In this document: positions 8,701 to 16,190 of the stretch, one piece after another
How the letters are laid out: every line of letters begins with the position of its first letter
Position numbering within the stretch: the first letter of the stretch is position 1
Assembly: GCA_041658405.1 (NCBI GenBank)
Contig: JBBAAG010000055.1
Location: 1 to 21,527 of the forward strand
Length of the DNA stretch: 21,527 bases
Direction: 5' to 3'
From: Elusimicrobiota bacterium
Lineage (GTDB): Bacteria > Elusimicrobiota > UBA5214 > JBBAAG01
Notes under the pieces: generated by a model
Database searches by the model: none
What the model saw: the letters and a program-made list of their open reading frames with translations, nothing else
What the model was told of the DNA's origin: nothing
Program-made: the position numbers and the translations under genes

Positions 8701-11700
8701 TACTACAAAGCCGGGGGTTAATCAAATACTCAACCTAACCGCTCTTGTACCATTTGCTACATACTACATCTGGCTGCGCACATACGATGATGCAGAAAAT
8801 CCTTCAGCGTACTCCTCAAAAGTTTCGGCTTACGCCTGGGTTTATAGTAAAGCAAATACTGCTATACCGGCAAGTGATAGTACCTATGCTATAGCTATAG
8901 CGGATTATGATAACGACGGGAGTATGGATATCGCAATTGCTAATTACCAAGACCCTGTCTTTGTTTACCGTAACACCAACGGCGCGTTTGTCCTTGACTG
9001 CCAGACCACACAAACTTCAAGCTCCTACGGGCTATACTCCCTCTCTGCGGGAGATTATAATAATGACGGGTACCCGGACCTTTTATCCGCAAATGAAGAT
9101 GAAACTAAACGCGTATACCGTAATTCAGGAAACCATAGTTTTACACAATCCTGGGCATCCACAGATTCCGATCCCGTACGATGCTCCGCATGGGCAGACT
9201 TCAATAATGACGGTAAACTAGACTTCATCGTGGGTAACTACCGTGATTCACTTAAAATGTACCTTAACTCCGGGAATAATGTTTTTACCTTAACCTGGTC
9301 CTCAACAGAAACCCTGAGGTCATACAGGTTTGCGTGTAACGACTTTGATAATGACGGGTACATTGATTTTGCGGTGGTATCTTCCCGCACACCGTATCTC
9401 GCGGTATACAAAAACACGGGGAATAACAAATTTACGCTCTCCTGGCAGGCAAACCCGGCAGCGAACTACGGCGGGCTTGATATCGCGGACCTTGATAACG
9501 ACGGTGATATGGATATTATCGGCGGGTTTTATAATTCTTCTACCCGTGCGTACCGCAATAATGGCGCAATGAGTTTTACGCAAATGTGGTCCTCGGGGCT
9601 CACTGATGTTGTATCCTCGCTTTCCTGCGGTGATTTTAATAATGACGGCCTTGCGGATATTGTTCTAGCTAATAATACCGCGAAAGACCGGATTTATGTC
9701 AACCTTGGAAACGACAGTTTTTATGCGTTCACCGACCTTTCCGCAAAGAATAGTTATGAAATAGAAACCGCGGATTTTAATAATGACAACACCCTGGACT
9801 GTTTTACTACTCAAAATAATAAAGCTAAGGTTCTTATCTCCAACCTTTACACAATAAAAAACAATACCGTACCGGTACCCCCGTCAAGCAGTTTCAAAGG
9901 GGTTTATAGCAACGGCGCGATATCTCTTACATGGGGAACAGGAAGTGATGTGGAGACCCCGCAAGCAGCATTAATTTATAACGTTCGTATTGGCACATTC
10001 CCCGGGGGATGCAACCTACTATCTTCGGTACGCAATGGTAAACGGTTAATCCCGCAAGGGCAAAATACGGTTAATACCTTAACGTTTAGTGTCCTCCAAA
10101 ACACTACCTACTACTGGGCAGTACAGACAATTGATACCGTAAAAATTGCGAGCCCATGGTCAGTAGAACAAGCGATATATCCTCCAGTTGTATCAAGAGG
10201 GCGTATAAGCGGTAAAGTAGTAAGCACAAGCCATTCAATCGCTGATGCACTGGTTGAAGCTCTGGAGAACAGTACCGTCATAAACTCTGTCAATACTGAC
10301 TCTAACGGTAATTACGAAATTGACCTCCCAACCAACACTTACATTCTCCGCGCGAGTAAGATCGGGTACCAAACCAAAACATCAACCCCGATCGCAGTGG
10401 AAACAGGTATTATGATTACCGGGTATAACTTTTTATTACCGGTAACCACCAACGATATTATTCTAGACGACGCGGAAACCACAAAAGTTACCGCCATAGG
10501 TGATTGGAGTAACAGCACTACAGCTAACGGTTATTACGGGTCTGGTTATAAGTACACCACAAACACACCTGCGGGCCAGACATTTGAATGGCGCACAGCC
10601 ATACCCGTTGACGGTAGTTACACAGTATACGCAATGTGGACCTCCGCGGGAACACGTTCAACTGATGCAAAATATACGGTTACCCACGCAACCGGTACTA
10701 CAATGTTTATGGTTAACCAAACACTAAATAATGGCGAATGGATGCCGTTAGGAACTTTTTCATTCACCACAGGCATCACTGCACGGGTATCGTTATCCAA
10801 CAACTTTTCATCCGGTACTTATGTCATAGCGGATGCCGTAAAATTTGTTGCTACCGAGATAACAATAACCTCGGCAACTATTTCCGGAAAAGTTACAGAA
10901 ACAGATAACACCACAGCGGTTACCGGAGCGAGTGTTACAATAACCGGCAGCCAGTACGCGTATAATTTAGTAACTGCAAATGACGGCAGTTTTATTTATG
11001 CGCTAACCCCCGGGAGTTATACAATTACCGCCGGGAAAGAAGGTTATACCACGGATACGCAGTACACCGTAACCCTTACTACCGGACTGTTTATTGATAA
11101 TATTAACTTTAAGTTATCGGTTGACACGTCAACTACAGTAACTATTTCTACAGCAAGCCTTACTTATGCAGTAAATACCGGTACTGTGGCAATAACATTC
11201 TCCGGGTCGGGCTTCAACACAGTTCCAGTATTAACTCTAACTAACGGGAATAATGTTATCACACCGTTATCCATAACAAGAACGAATGTAAGCTCATTCA
11301 CCTGTATAATTGACCTCGCGGGAGTAACTGCTGCAAAATACAAAATTGCGGTCACAATGCCCGACGGGCGAATAGCATCAATCATTGATGATAATTTTAT
11401 GGTACTCCTTGACCATACAAAGCATAACACCGTAGTTTCCGGATATGACAGTAAATTAAGGTTATACATCCCCTCCGGAACATTGAGTACAGACGCGTAT
11501 TTTACGTTTAACATACTGTCTCTAACCGCACCGGAGTACGCTAATGTAACGGATATCGCGGAGGCTAATACCTACGCGAGAAAAACGTTGAGTTTAAACC
11601 TCATAAAGAATGGTTTAGTTGAGATCAACGGATATAACCGCTACAGCCAAAGATTAACCTCAAACGATTATTTACTATCAATGCTGTTATCCATCCCGTA

Positions 11701-12160
11701 TGACGATAATAATAATGATAACGCTACGGATACCGGGAATATCAATGTTAATACGTTAAACATATACACGCTTAACTCCACCCGCTGGGAAACAGGATTA
11801 AGTTTACCGCTTATCAACACAACCTACAAAATTGTTACGTTATCTATCCCCCATTGTTCTGTCTTTGCATTACTTGGCCGGGCGATCCCCACAACCCTTG
11901 CGAGTGTGCGTGTATACCCCAACCCGACGACCGGGACACAGGCAATTGCATTCTCAAGGATAACAAAAGACGCGGTAATAAAACTTTATAATATCAACGG
12001 TGAACTCGTAAGAGAACTCTTTAACTACGACTATGACGATATAGAAACCTGGGACCTAACAAATTCCGCAGGTGAACCCGTAGCAACAGGTGTATACGTA
12101 TATCTAATCACCGATCCGTTGAGTAATAAAGTAGCCGGCAAGCTCGCGGTTATTAAGTAA
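5759..12160 (+). CDS. Giant secreted multidomain protein: GHL10-like glycosidase, FG-GAP propeller, T9SS-like tail
   Basis: 2133-residue exported protein. Signal peptide 1-23 (ends NARA). Residues about 24-380 are a GHL10/DUF187 glycosidase-like barrel (CLWITRW, VDGIHFDYIRYPNP). Then: CarboxypepD-like Ig folds at about 398-480 and 482-566; an immune-inhibitor/choice-of-anchor-J-like beta sandwich at 567-715; a third CarboxypepD-like fold at 716-800; two Fn3 domains at 807-1028; seven FG-GAP/VCBS repeats (DxDNDGxxD-type loops) at about 1032-1360; Fn3 at 1365-1476; CarboxypepD-like at 1480-1560; a golvesin-C-like domain at 1564-1698; CarboxypepD-like at 1703-1785; an IPT-like region at about 1790-1882; a ZU5-like region to 2040; and a FlgD/Por-secretion-type tail at 2041-2133 with VYPNP and a final GVYVYL...KLAVIK. 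Ribosome site TGAGGT lies 13 bases before the ATG. Likely role: cell-surface or released polysaccharide-acting adhesin-enzyme. Domain edges are by eye; the catalytic substrate is unknown. Confidence 0.9.
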   Translation: MKRVVCLLLSCILIFSFTLNARAVLTEGRCLWITRWDYKNAADIQALITQAKNANFNIVLFQVRGTADAFYNSKYEPWSDDLGTLGVDPGWDPLAEAVTRAHAAGLELHAWINTFPAWSGTSAPPSCTPTHIYNAHPDWICVDSNGTKQALNSSYVSVSPGIPAVQDHLYNVVVDIITSYNVDGIHFDYIRYPNPQYSHDTISTQRFNDHTVGGGNPNNLAWAEWQREQITGFVERVYNGIAGPNGIKPGKKISASVWGIYKDIWGWGSSEGYSDYYQDSRKWLAKGIIDFECPMIYWPIVNTSGGGWNFKTLVEDFGANSYGRHIYSGLIADYASFSEVNNEIVLARNTAGISGSAIFAHSTLKSRAYYDDLVATGGPYNEIAIVPPMPWKITADTGSIQGVITKTGGSTPVSGASVQIWLGTVLKGNKLTDANGAYSLVLGTGAYTVTVTADGFSSVQENNVLISSFQNIVRNYSIQAIMGTIAGQVTETGTLKPIYNVNIEFLQNNIVSTKIQPNENGYYSLNLTSGTYTFRVEGPGYDVVTLDAQTIVPDTTMTRNYTLTPSTGFYANGFWHEVFSGNTYYHSAVSTAPTFWYGKDDTGDYDNALQNAGDLITPFYGIVTAQSRLTFWSYEQTDGRTGADKRQVFVSPDYGTTWNKVYDSAGTQSAWYKVDLDLSAYANSKILIKFRFDTVDPNYNSYLGWYINDVNISNLGGYITGIVYQPGGVTPLNGAKIRVMSDTNTEITSTLTGENGLYSILAPRGTWTLRASYPPYDPQTQSNVMVIPSSTTANINFTMQLTTDFTAPGTVVISTAAPAENAVGGITLDWTATGDDGSTGDLYDALMEIRSSTNAADGGSTALNSTIWPLEILAGTTQTHTVTGLLPGATYFLWLRIADNARNWSAFSTVASAYSNFDGVSPSAVTNLTASTREQILLTWTAPGDNGIKGDLINSKFEITYTTKSANISASSDNYVLFIPTTTKPGVNQILNLTALVPFATYYIWLRTYDDAENPSAYSSKVSAYAWVYSKANTAIPASDSTYAIAIADYDNDGSMDIAIANYQDPVFVYRNTNGAFVLDCQTTQTSSSYGLYSLSAGDYNNDGYPDLLSANEDETKRVYRNSGNHSFTQSWASTDSDPVRCSAWADFNNDGKLDFIVGNYRDSLKMYLNSGNNVFTLTWSSTETLRSYRFACNDFDNDGYIDFAVVSSRTPYLAVYKNTGNNKFTLSWQANPAANYGGLDIADLDNDGDMDIIGGFYNSSTRAYRNNGAMSFTQMWSSGLTDVVSSLSCGDFNNDGLADIVLANNTAKDRIYVNLGNDSFYAFTDLSAKNSYEIETADFNNDNTLDCFTTQNNKAKVLISNLYTIKNNTVPVPPSSSFKGVYSNGAISLTWGTGSDVETPQAALIYNVRIGTFPGGCNLLSSVRNGKRLIPQGQNTVNTLTFSVLQNTTYYWAVQTIDTVKIASPWSVEQAIYPPVVSRGRISGKVVSTSHSIADALVEALENSTVINSVNTDSNGNYEIDLPTNTYILRASKIGYQTKTSTPIAVETGIMITGYNFLLPVTTNDIILDDAETTKVTAIGDWSNSTTANGYYGSGYKYTTNTPAGQTFEWRTAIPVDGSYTVYAMWTSAGTRSTDAKYTVTHATGTTMFMVNQTLNNGEWMPLGTFSFTTGITARVSLSNNFSSGTYVIADAVKFVATEITITSATISGKVTETDNTTAVTGASVTITGSQYAYNLVTANDGSFIYALTPGSYTITAGKEGYTTDTQYTVTLTTGLFIDNINFKLSVDTSTTVTISTASLTYAVNTGTVAITFSGSGFNTVPVLTLTNGNNVITPLSITRTNVSSFTCIIDLAGVTAAKYKIAVTMPDGRIASIIDDNFMVLLDHTKHNTVVSGYDSKLRLYIPSGTLSTDAYFTFNILSLTAPEYANVTDIAEANTYARKTLSLNLIKNGLVEINGYNRYSQRLTSNDYLLSMLLSIPYDDNNNDNATDTGNINVNTLNIYTLNSTRWETGLSLPLINTTYKIVTLSIPHCSVFALLGRAIPTTLASVRVYPNPTTGTQAIAFSRITKDAVIKLYNINGELVRELFNYDYDDIETWDLTNSAGEPVATGVYVYLITDPLSNKVAGKLAVIK
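8896..9800 (+). repeat. Seven in-frame FG-GAP/VCBS repeat units
   Basis: Seven copies of a roughly 47-50-codon unit inside the giant gene, each centred on a calcium-loop motif such as DYDNDG, DYNNDG, DFNNDG, DFDNDG, DLDNDG, DFNNDG and a last degenerate DFNNDN. The motifs start near 8899, 9049, 9195, 9338, 9486, 9631 and 9769. Seven units fit one closed seven-bladed propeller of the integrin-alpha type. Confidence 0.85.
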
Positions 12161-12170
12161 AACCATATCA

Positions 12171-12986
12171 ATGGATACCACAAGGTTTGGATTTGGCAAA
12201 AACTGGGGTAGTTATTCCACAACAATTGACGACAAAAAAATCGGGGAAGCCGTTAATTCCCTGAAGTCAATGTTGAAGACAGACACGCTGGAAGGTAAAA
12301 CGTTTATCGATATAGGTTCCGGCAGCGGACTATTTTCATTAGCAGCGAAACGGTTAGGCGCTAAGAAAATCCATTCGTTTGACTACGACCCTAACAGCGT
12401 AGAAACTACCGCAAAAATTAAATCCTTATACTACCCGGAAGATACAGGCTGGACGGTTGAACATGGCGATATTCTGGATACAGCATACCTCTCAAAACTT
12501 GGTACCTACAACATAGTCTACTCCTGGGGTGTGCTTCATCATACTGGTAATATGTGGCAGACGTTGAGGAATACAAAAAACCTGGCTGCCACCGGGGATA
12601 GTACCATCTTTATAGCGTTATACAACGACCAAGGCTGGCAAAGCGTAGTATGGAAAACCATTAAGCGTTGGTATAACACCGCGCCAACCAAATTATTGAA
12701 AACACTCATCCTATACCTTGCATTTATCCGTCTCTGGTACCCTACATTCATAAAAGACTTACTCAAACTCCAACCCGGGAGCACATGGAAAACCTACGAA
12801 AAAAACCGCGGGATGTCACCCTGGCATGACGTTATTGACTGGGTTGGCGGGTACCCGTTTGAAGTAGCACGGTTTGACGACGTAGTATCATTCTTCCATA
12901 GAGACGGGTTTACACTTATAAACTCAATCCGCTGTTACGGCCATGGGAACAGCGAGTTTGTATTCAGAACTCAACTCAATAAATAA
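12171..12986 (+). CDS. Class I SAM-dependent methyltransferase
   Basis: 271-residue cytoplasmic methyltransferase with a Rossmann fold. Motif I is DIGSGSGLF (47-55), the acidic end of beta-2 is FDYDP (70-74), and the post-motif YSWGVLHH lies at 117-124. The N-terminal RFGFGKNWGSY and the C-terminal SPWHDVIDWVGGYPFEVA and GHGNSEFVF segments resemble methyltransferases found in surface-polysaccharide gene clusters. The substrate is not predictable. It begins only 10 bases after the giant exoprotein gene, without a visible ribosome site, so it is probably cotranscribed and translationally coupled. It may modify a glycan or small molecule linked to the exoprotein, but that is inference. It converges on the ABC permease gene with a 3-base gap. 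Confidence 0.88.
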   Translation: MDTTRFGFGKNWGSYSTTIDDKKIGEAVNSLKSMLKTDTLEGKTFIDIGSGSGLFSLAAKRLGAKKIHSFDYDPNSVETTAKIKSLYYPEDTGWTVEHGDILDTAYLSKLGTYNIVYSWGVLHHTGNMWQTLRNTKNLAATGDSTIFIALYNDQGWQSVVWKTIKRWYNTAPTKLLKTLILYLAFIRLWYPTFIKDLLKLQPGSTWKTYEKNRGMSPWHDVIDWVGGYPFEVARFDDVVSFFHRDGFTLINSIRCYGHGNSEFVFRTQLNK

Positions 12987-12989
12987 AGG

Positions 12990-13718
12990 CTAACCCTTCA
13001 TTTGGTTTTTAAAAGCCAATACGCCTAAAATAAAAACAATTACTGCGTACCCGCTAACCCATAAAAGATGTGGTAATATCACCGAAAAATCGCCCAGGAG
13101 CGCAGCTTTTGCCGCTGCGATTGCATGAGTAAACGGTAAAGCATAGGCAACTTTTTTTATTGTCCCCCCTACCATATCCAAAGGTAGCCACATACCACTT
13201 AATAAAGTTACTATCCAGACAAATATAGAAAAAATCCCGCCCACTTGTTTATCAGTAAAGATACTGCCAAACAATAACCCAAAACCTATGAACAGCACGG
13301 CTGCGGGAATAAGGACTATAAGAGTCAGTAATACATTTATCGTAACGGGTAATTCCAAAAAAAACGCGGTAACAAAAAAAACTGTACTTTGCAGTAATGC
13401 TATGGGTAATAAAGGAAGTGAATACCCCAGAATATAATCCGTTGCCGTAAGCGGTGACGCAAATAAGCGTGTTAAGAACGACGTACTTCTATCCTTCCCT
13501 ATCAGCATCCCCGAAAATAGTGTTAAGAACGAAAACCCGAATACAACAGTCCCCGGAGCAAAGTTTTCGATCTTAAATATTTCAACCGGCGGCATACGTT
13601 TATTGAGTATCGCTACCATAACCAATAAAAATAAAGGAAAGATTATACAGAAAATCAAACTCAGCGGATCTCTAAGTAATTCCTTGTAGTTGCGTGAAGC
13701 GAAAGCTGTGAATCTCAT
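12990..13718 (-). CDS. ABC-2 type transporter permease
   Basis: 242-residue integral membrane protein with about six hydrophobic spans, of the ABC-2 (DrrB/NodJ-like) permease type. Visible features are a short cytoplasmic N-terminus with RNYKELLRDP (amphipathic helix typical of the family, residues 9-18), a first span at about 20-40, a loop with GKDRSTSFLTRLFASPLTATDY (73-94) and the conserved LPFTHAIAAAKAALLGD segment near 195-211. Its ATG overlaps the stop of the ATPase gene (TAATG), so the two proteins are translationally coupled and form an exporter. The substrate (drug, lipid or polysaccharide) is not determined. The gene ends 3 bases from the convergent methyltransferase, with no terminator visible between them. 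Confidence 0.92.
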   Translation of the reverse strand: MRFTAFASRNYKELLRDPLSLIFCIIFPLFLLVMVAILNKRMPPVEIFKIENFAPGTVVFGFSFLTLFSGMLIGKDRSTSFLTRLFASPLTATDYILGYSLPLLPIALLQSTVFFVTAFFLELPVTINVLLTLIVLIPAAVLFIGFGLLFGSIFTDKQVGGIFSIFVWIVTLLSGMWLPLDMVGGTIKKVAYALPFTHAIAAAKAALLGDFSVILPHLLWVSGYAVIVFILGVLAFKNQMKG

Positions 13719-14446
13719 TACACTACCCCCGCTTCCGTCACTGCGAGAAACGCGTCTTCAAATGACGCTTTCCCGGTTTGTTGTTTTAACTCCTCCGCAG
13801 TACCCAGTGCTTTAAGTTTACCGTTATGCATAATACCGATTCTATCCGATAACGCAACTGCTTCCTCAAGATAATGCGTTGTCAGTACCATCGTTATCTT
13901 ACCTTTTAGATCATTCATTACCTTCCATAACTCACGCCGTGCGACAATATCCAGCCCAAGGGTTGGTTCATCAAGAAAGATTATCTCCGGGTTTGAGATC
14001 AGCGCCATTGCGATACTCAACCTCCGCTGCAGGCCACCGGATAAAGTTTTTGCCTTATCCTTAGCGCGGGCGGATAATCCAAATGCCTGCATTGTTTCTT
14101 CAGTTTTTAACCGTGCAGCTTTTTTCCCCAGCCCATATATTCTTGCGATCAATTCCAGGTTTTCCTTAACTGAAAGGCCGGGCGCAACCGCAGTTTCCTG
14201 CGGGGATAAATTAATTTTTTGTTTCACCGCTACTGCTTGTTCAACAATACTATCGCCTAATAACACAGCGGTTCCGCTGGTGGGAGATAATAAGCAGCAT
14301 AGCATCTTGATAGTCGTAGTTTTCCCCGCACCGTTTAGGCCAAGTAAGGCAAAAAGTTCGCCTTTTTTTATTGTAAGATTAAGCGTATCCACAGCAGTAC
14401 GGCCCTTAAACTTTTTGGTTAAATCAATCGTCTGTATAGCTGTCAT
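13718..14446 (-). CDS. ABC-2 type transporter ATP-binding protein
   Basis: 242-residue ABC ATPase that powers the adjacent permease. All catalytic motifs are intact: Walker A GLNGAGKTTT (36-45), Q-loop Q83 (SPQE), signature LSGGLQRR (135-142), Walker B IIFLDEPTLGLD (155-166) and H-loop H191 (TTHYLEEA). It resembles CcmA/DrrA/YhaQ-type single-domain exporters. The ribosome site GAAGGGA precedes the ATG by about 9 bases. It is transcribed divergently from the DA1-like peptidase gene, sharing a roughly 80-base upstream region. It is shorter than most DrrA proteins (about 310), lacking the C-terminal extension. Confidence 0.95.
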   Translation of the reverse strand: MTAIQTIDLTKKFKGRTAVDTLNLTIKKGELFALLGLNGAGKTTTIKMLCCLLSPTSGTAVLLGDSIVEQAVAVKQKINLSPQETAVAPGLSVKENLELIARIYGLGKKAARLKTEETMQAFGLSARAKDKAKTLSGGLQRRLSIAMALISNPEIIFLDEPTLGLDIVARRELWKVMNDLKGKITMVLTTHYLEEAVALSDRIGIMHNGKLKALGTAEELKQQTGKASFEDAFLAVTEAGVV

Positions 14447-14492
14447 AATAATTTCCCTTCTACGATAGGTATAATAACAAATATATTGAAAT

Positions 14493-14521
14493 TTGTATTA
14501 TTCAAACATAATTATTACAAT
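14493..14521 (+). promoter_or_regulatory. Promoter of the DA1-like gene; mRNA probably leaderless
   Basis: TTGTAT (14493-14498), a 17-base spacer, then TACAAT (14516-14521). The expected start point (about 14528) falls on the ATG at 14529, and there is no ribosome site. If this promoter is used, the transcript has no leader. Confidence 0.45.
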
Positions 14522-14528
14522 AAACATT

Positions 14529-15557
14529 ATGAAATTCAATAAAATACCGGTAGTTATATTAGCCCTGATTTTTTTTACCTGCACTTTATATGCAGCCGCT
14601 GAAATTAATTGTAATCTATGCGGCAAAATTATCTATGGCCAGTACTTCAATCTAAAAGACGGGAGAACCACCTGCCCGGCATGTTTTAACAATTTACCGC
14701 GATGTATGTCCTGCGCAAATATTATTACCGGAAAATACTGGGTTGTAGAATCCGGTGAGAAGTATTGCGATGAATGTTATCAGCATAAACAAAAATGCCG
14801 GCTCTGCGGTAATTTGTTTGATAATGGATATGTTGTTGAAGACAACCCGGTCTGTGAAAAGTGTTATCAAAAAACCGAAAAATGCGCGTCCTGCGGTATC
14901 GCGCTGGTTACACGCTGGTGGACATACGACAACAGCGGGAAGTCGTACTGTATCAAATGCCATAAAAGTAATAATAAATGCGATGTCTGCGGGAATCCGG
15001 TAGGAAAAACATATTTATTATTACCCGATGACAGGCTTATCTGTGAAATATGCAACCGTACTGCCGTGAAGGATAGTATCAAAGTAGATCAACTACTGGC
15101 GCGGACAAGTAAATATATCCGTGTAACCCTGGGTTTATACGTAGACCATCTCCCCAAAGTAGAACTCGTTGATAAAAACAAGATGGGCACTATAGGCAAC
15201 GGTGTGGAGTCCGGTGATAAAGCCGACCTCCTGGGTTTATTCCAGAAGAAAGGCAGGAAGTACAAAATATACCTTCTTGAGAACCTGCCACAGGCACTAG
15301 CGGTTGGCGTACTTGCGCATGAGTACGCGCATGCGTGGCAGTACGCGAACTGTCCCAAAGATCAAAGGTTGGTTCTCACTGAAGGTTTTGCGGAATGGGT
15401 TTTATACAAAGCATTACTCAATTTCGGGTTCAAGAATGAAGCTGCGCAGATAACCAAGCGTACGGACCTGTATGGCCAGGGATTTATTATTATGCGAAAT
15501 ATTGAAGAAACAGATGGTATGTCTGGTGTTATCCAAAAGATGAGGACTATGAAATAA
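14529..15557 (+). CDS. Exported DA1-like zinc peptidase with five LIM-like modules
   Basis: 342 residues. I chose the ATG at 14529 because it begins a clear signal peptide (1-24, ending YAAA); an upstream in-frame TTG at 14493 would only add a poor extension. Residues 28 to about 185 hold five LIM-like zinc modules, each a CxxC pair followed by another CxxC, starting CNLC, CMSC, CRLC, CASC and CDVC. Residues about 190-342 resemble the DA1 peptidase domain: gluzincin motif HEYAH (264-268) followed by W270, with the third zinc ligand probably E285 in TEGFAEW. Plant DA1 cleaves growth regulators after ubiquitin activation; the bacterial role is unknown. Export implies periplasmic or outer-surface proteolysis. 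The GmhB-like gene follows with its ribosome site overlapping this stop codon. All catalytic residues appear intact. Confidence 0.87.
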   Translation: MKFNKIPVVILALIFFTCTLYAAAEINCNLCGKIIYGQYFNLKDGRTTCPACFNNLPRCMSCANIITGKYWVVESGEKYCDECYQHKQKCRLCGNLFDNGYVVEDNPVCEKCYQKTEKCASCGIALVTRWWTYDNSGKSYCIKCHKSNNKCDVCGNPVGKTYLLLPDDRLICEICNRTAVKDSIKVDQLLARTSKYIRVTLGLYVDHLPKVELVDKNKMGTIGNGVESGDKADLLGLFQKKGRKYKIYLLENLPQALAVGVLAHEYAHAWQYANCPKDQRLVLTEGFAEWVLYKALLNFGFKNEAAQITKRTDLYGQGFIIMRNIEETDGMSGVIQKMRTMK

Positions 15558-15569
15558 GGAGATTAATCT

Positions 15570-16109
15570 ATGAGCAAAAAAGCTGTGTTTTTTGACCGTG
15601 ACGGTGTGTTGAATAAAGCTATTATAAGAAACGGAAACCCTCAGTCGCCTAAAAGGATTGAGGATTTTTGTATTATTGACAGTGCGAAGAGTGTTGTGTC
15701 AGAGCTAAAATCACTGGGGTTTGTCACACTGGTTGTTACTAACCAGCCGGATATCACCCGTAAAATAATGACATGGGATGAACTCAACAAAATGAATGAG
15801 TACCTTAAGCTCAACTGCGGGATTGATGAAGTAATCGTTTGCCCGCATGATGATAAGGATAAGTGCGGATGCCGAAAACCTGAACCTGGCATGATTTTAT
15901 CAGCTGCGAAGAAGTGGGACATTGATATAAAAGAATCGTTTTTCATAGGTGACCTATGGAGAGACATTGATGCCGGAAGAAACGCCGGGTGCAGGACAAT
16001 ACTGATTGATTATGAGTATAATCGGGAATTAAAACCGGATTTCAGGGCAAAGAATTTGGTGGATGCAAAGAATATAATCATAGAAAATATGAAGATATAC
16101 AAAAAGTGA
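15570..16109 (+). CDS. HAD phosphatase, GmhB-like (heptose bisphosphate phosphatase type)
   Basis: 179-residue cytoplasmic HAD hydrolase of the GmhB/HisB-N subfamily. The nucleophile and acid are D9 and D11 (FFDRDG), followed by T57-N58-Q59, the substrate-loop K103 and the Mg2+-binding GDLWRDIDAG (127-136). The zinc knuckle of the subfamily is complete: C91-x-H93 and C99-x-C101 (CPHDDKDKCGCRKPEPGM). Family members dephosphorylate D-glycero-D-manno-heptose 1,7-bisphosphate for LPS core or S-layer glycans, or histidinol phosphate. An ideal AAGGAG (15556-15561) overlaps the stop of the DA1-like gene, so the two are cotranscribed. The heptose role is the likeliest assignment but no other heptose genes are in the window. 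Confidence 0.85.
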   Translation: MSKKAVFFDRDGVLNKAIIRNGNPQSPKRIEDFCIIDSAKSVVSELKSLGFVTLVVTNQPDITRKIMTWDELNKMNEYLKLNCGIDEVIVCPHDDKDKCGCRKPEPGMILSAAKKWDIDIKESFFIGDLWRDIDAGRNAGCRTILIDYEYNRELKPDFRAKNLVDAKNIIIENMKIYKK

Positions 16110-16116
16110 ATTTTTC

Positions 16117-16144
16117 TTTACACAACACCCTAAAAAAGTATAAT
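16117..16144 (+). promoter_or_regulatory. Consensus promoter in front of the truncated tRNA
   Basis: TTTACA (16117-16122), a 16-base spacer and TATAAT (16139-16144), about 20 bases before the tRNA-like sequence. This is the usual arrangement of a tRNA promoter. It appears intact although the tRNA is not, so it may now drive transcription into the downstream unassigned region. Confidence 0.7.
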
Positions 16145-16163
16145 GATATATACCTTACAAGAT

Positions 16164-16190
16164 GGGGGTGTAGCTCAGTTGGGAGAGCAT
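16164..16190 (+). pseudogene. Truncated tRNA gene: 5' acceptor strand and D-arm only
   Basis: The sequence GGGGGTG-TA-GCTC-AGTTGGGA-GAGC-A fits tRNA positions 1-26 exactly: acceptor strand, U8, a paired D-stem (GCTC/GAGC) and a D-loop with the conserved GG. It is most like alanine- or valine-type tRNAs. After position 26 the anticodon stem cannot form (TCGTC is followed by TAACGGT and AAAAA), and no variable region, T-arm or matching 3' acceptor strand is found in the next 2.5 kb. This is a scar, possibly of integration, deletion or a misassembled join. Confidence 0.75.

Noticed and set aside
8896..9800. Possible tandem DNA repeat or CRISPR-like array
   Set aside because: The periodicity of about 145 bases is protein-level (FG-GAP/VCBS units); the DNA copies are diverged and in frame with the giant gene.
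14493..14528. TTG start extending the DA1-like protein by 12 residues
   Set aside because: The extension lacks a ribosome site, overlaps the predicted promoter and would bury the signal peptide's basic N-terminus.
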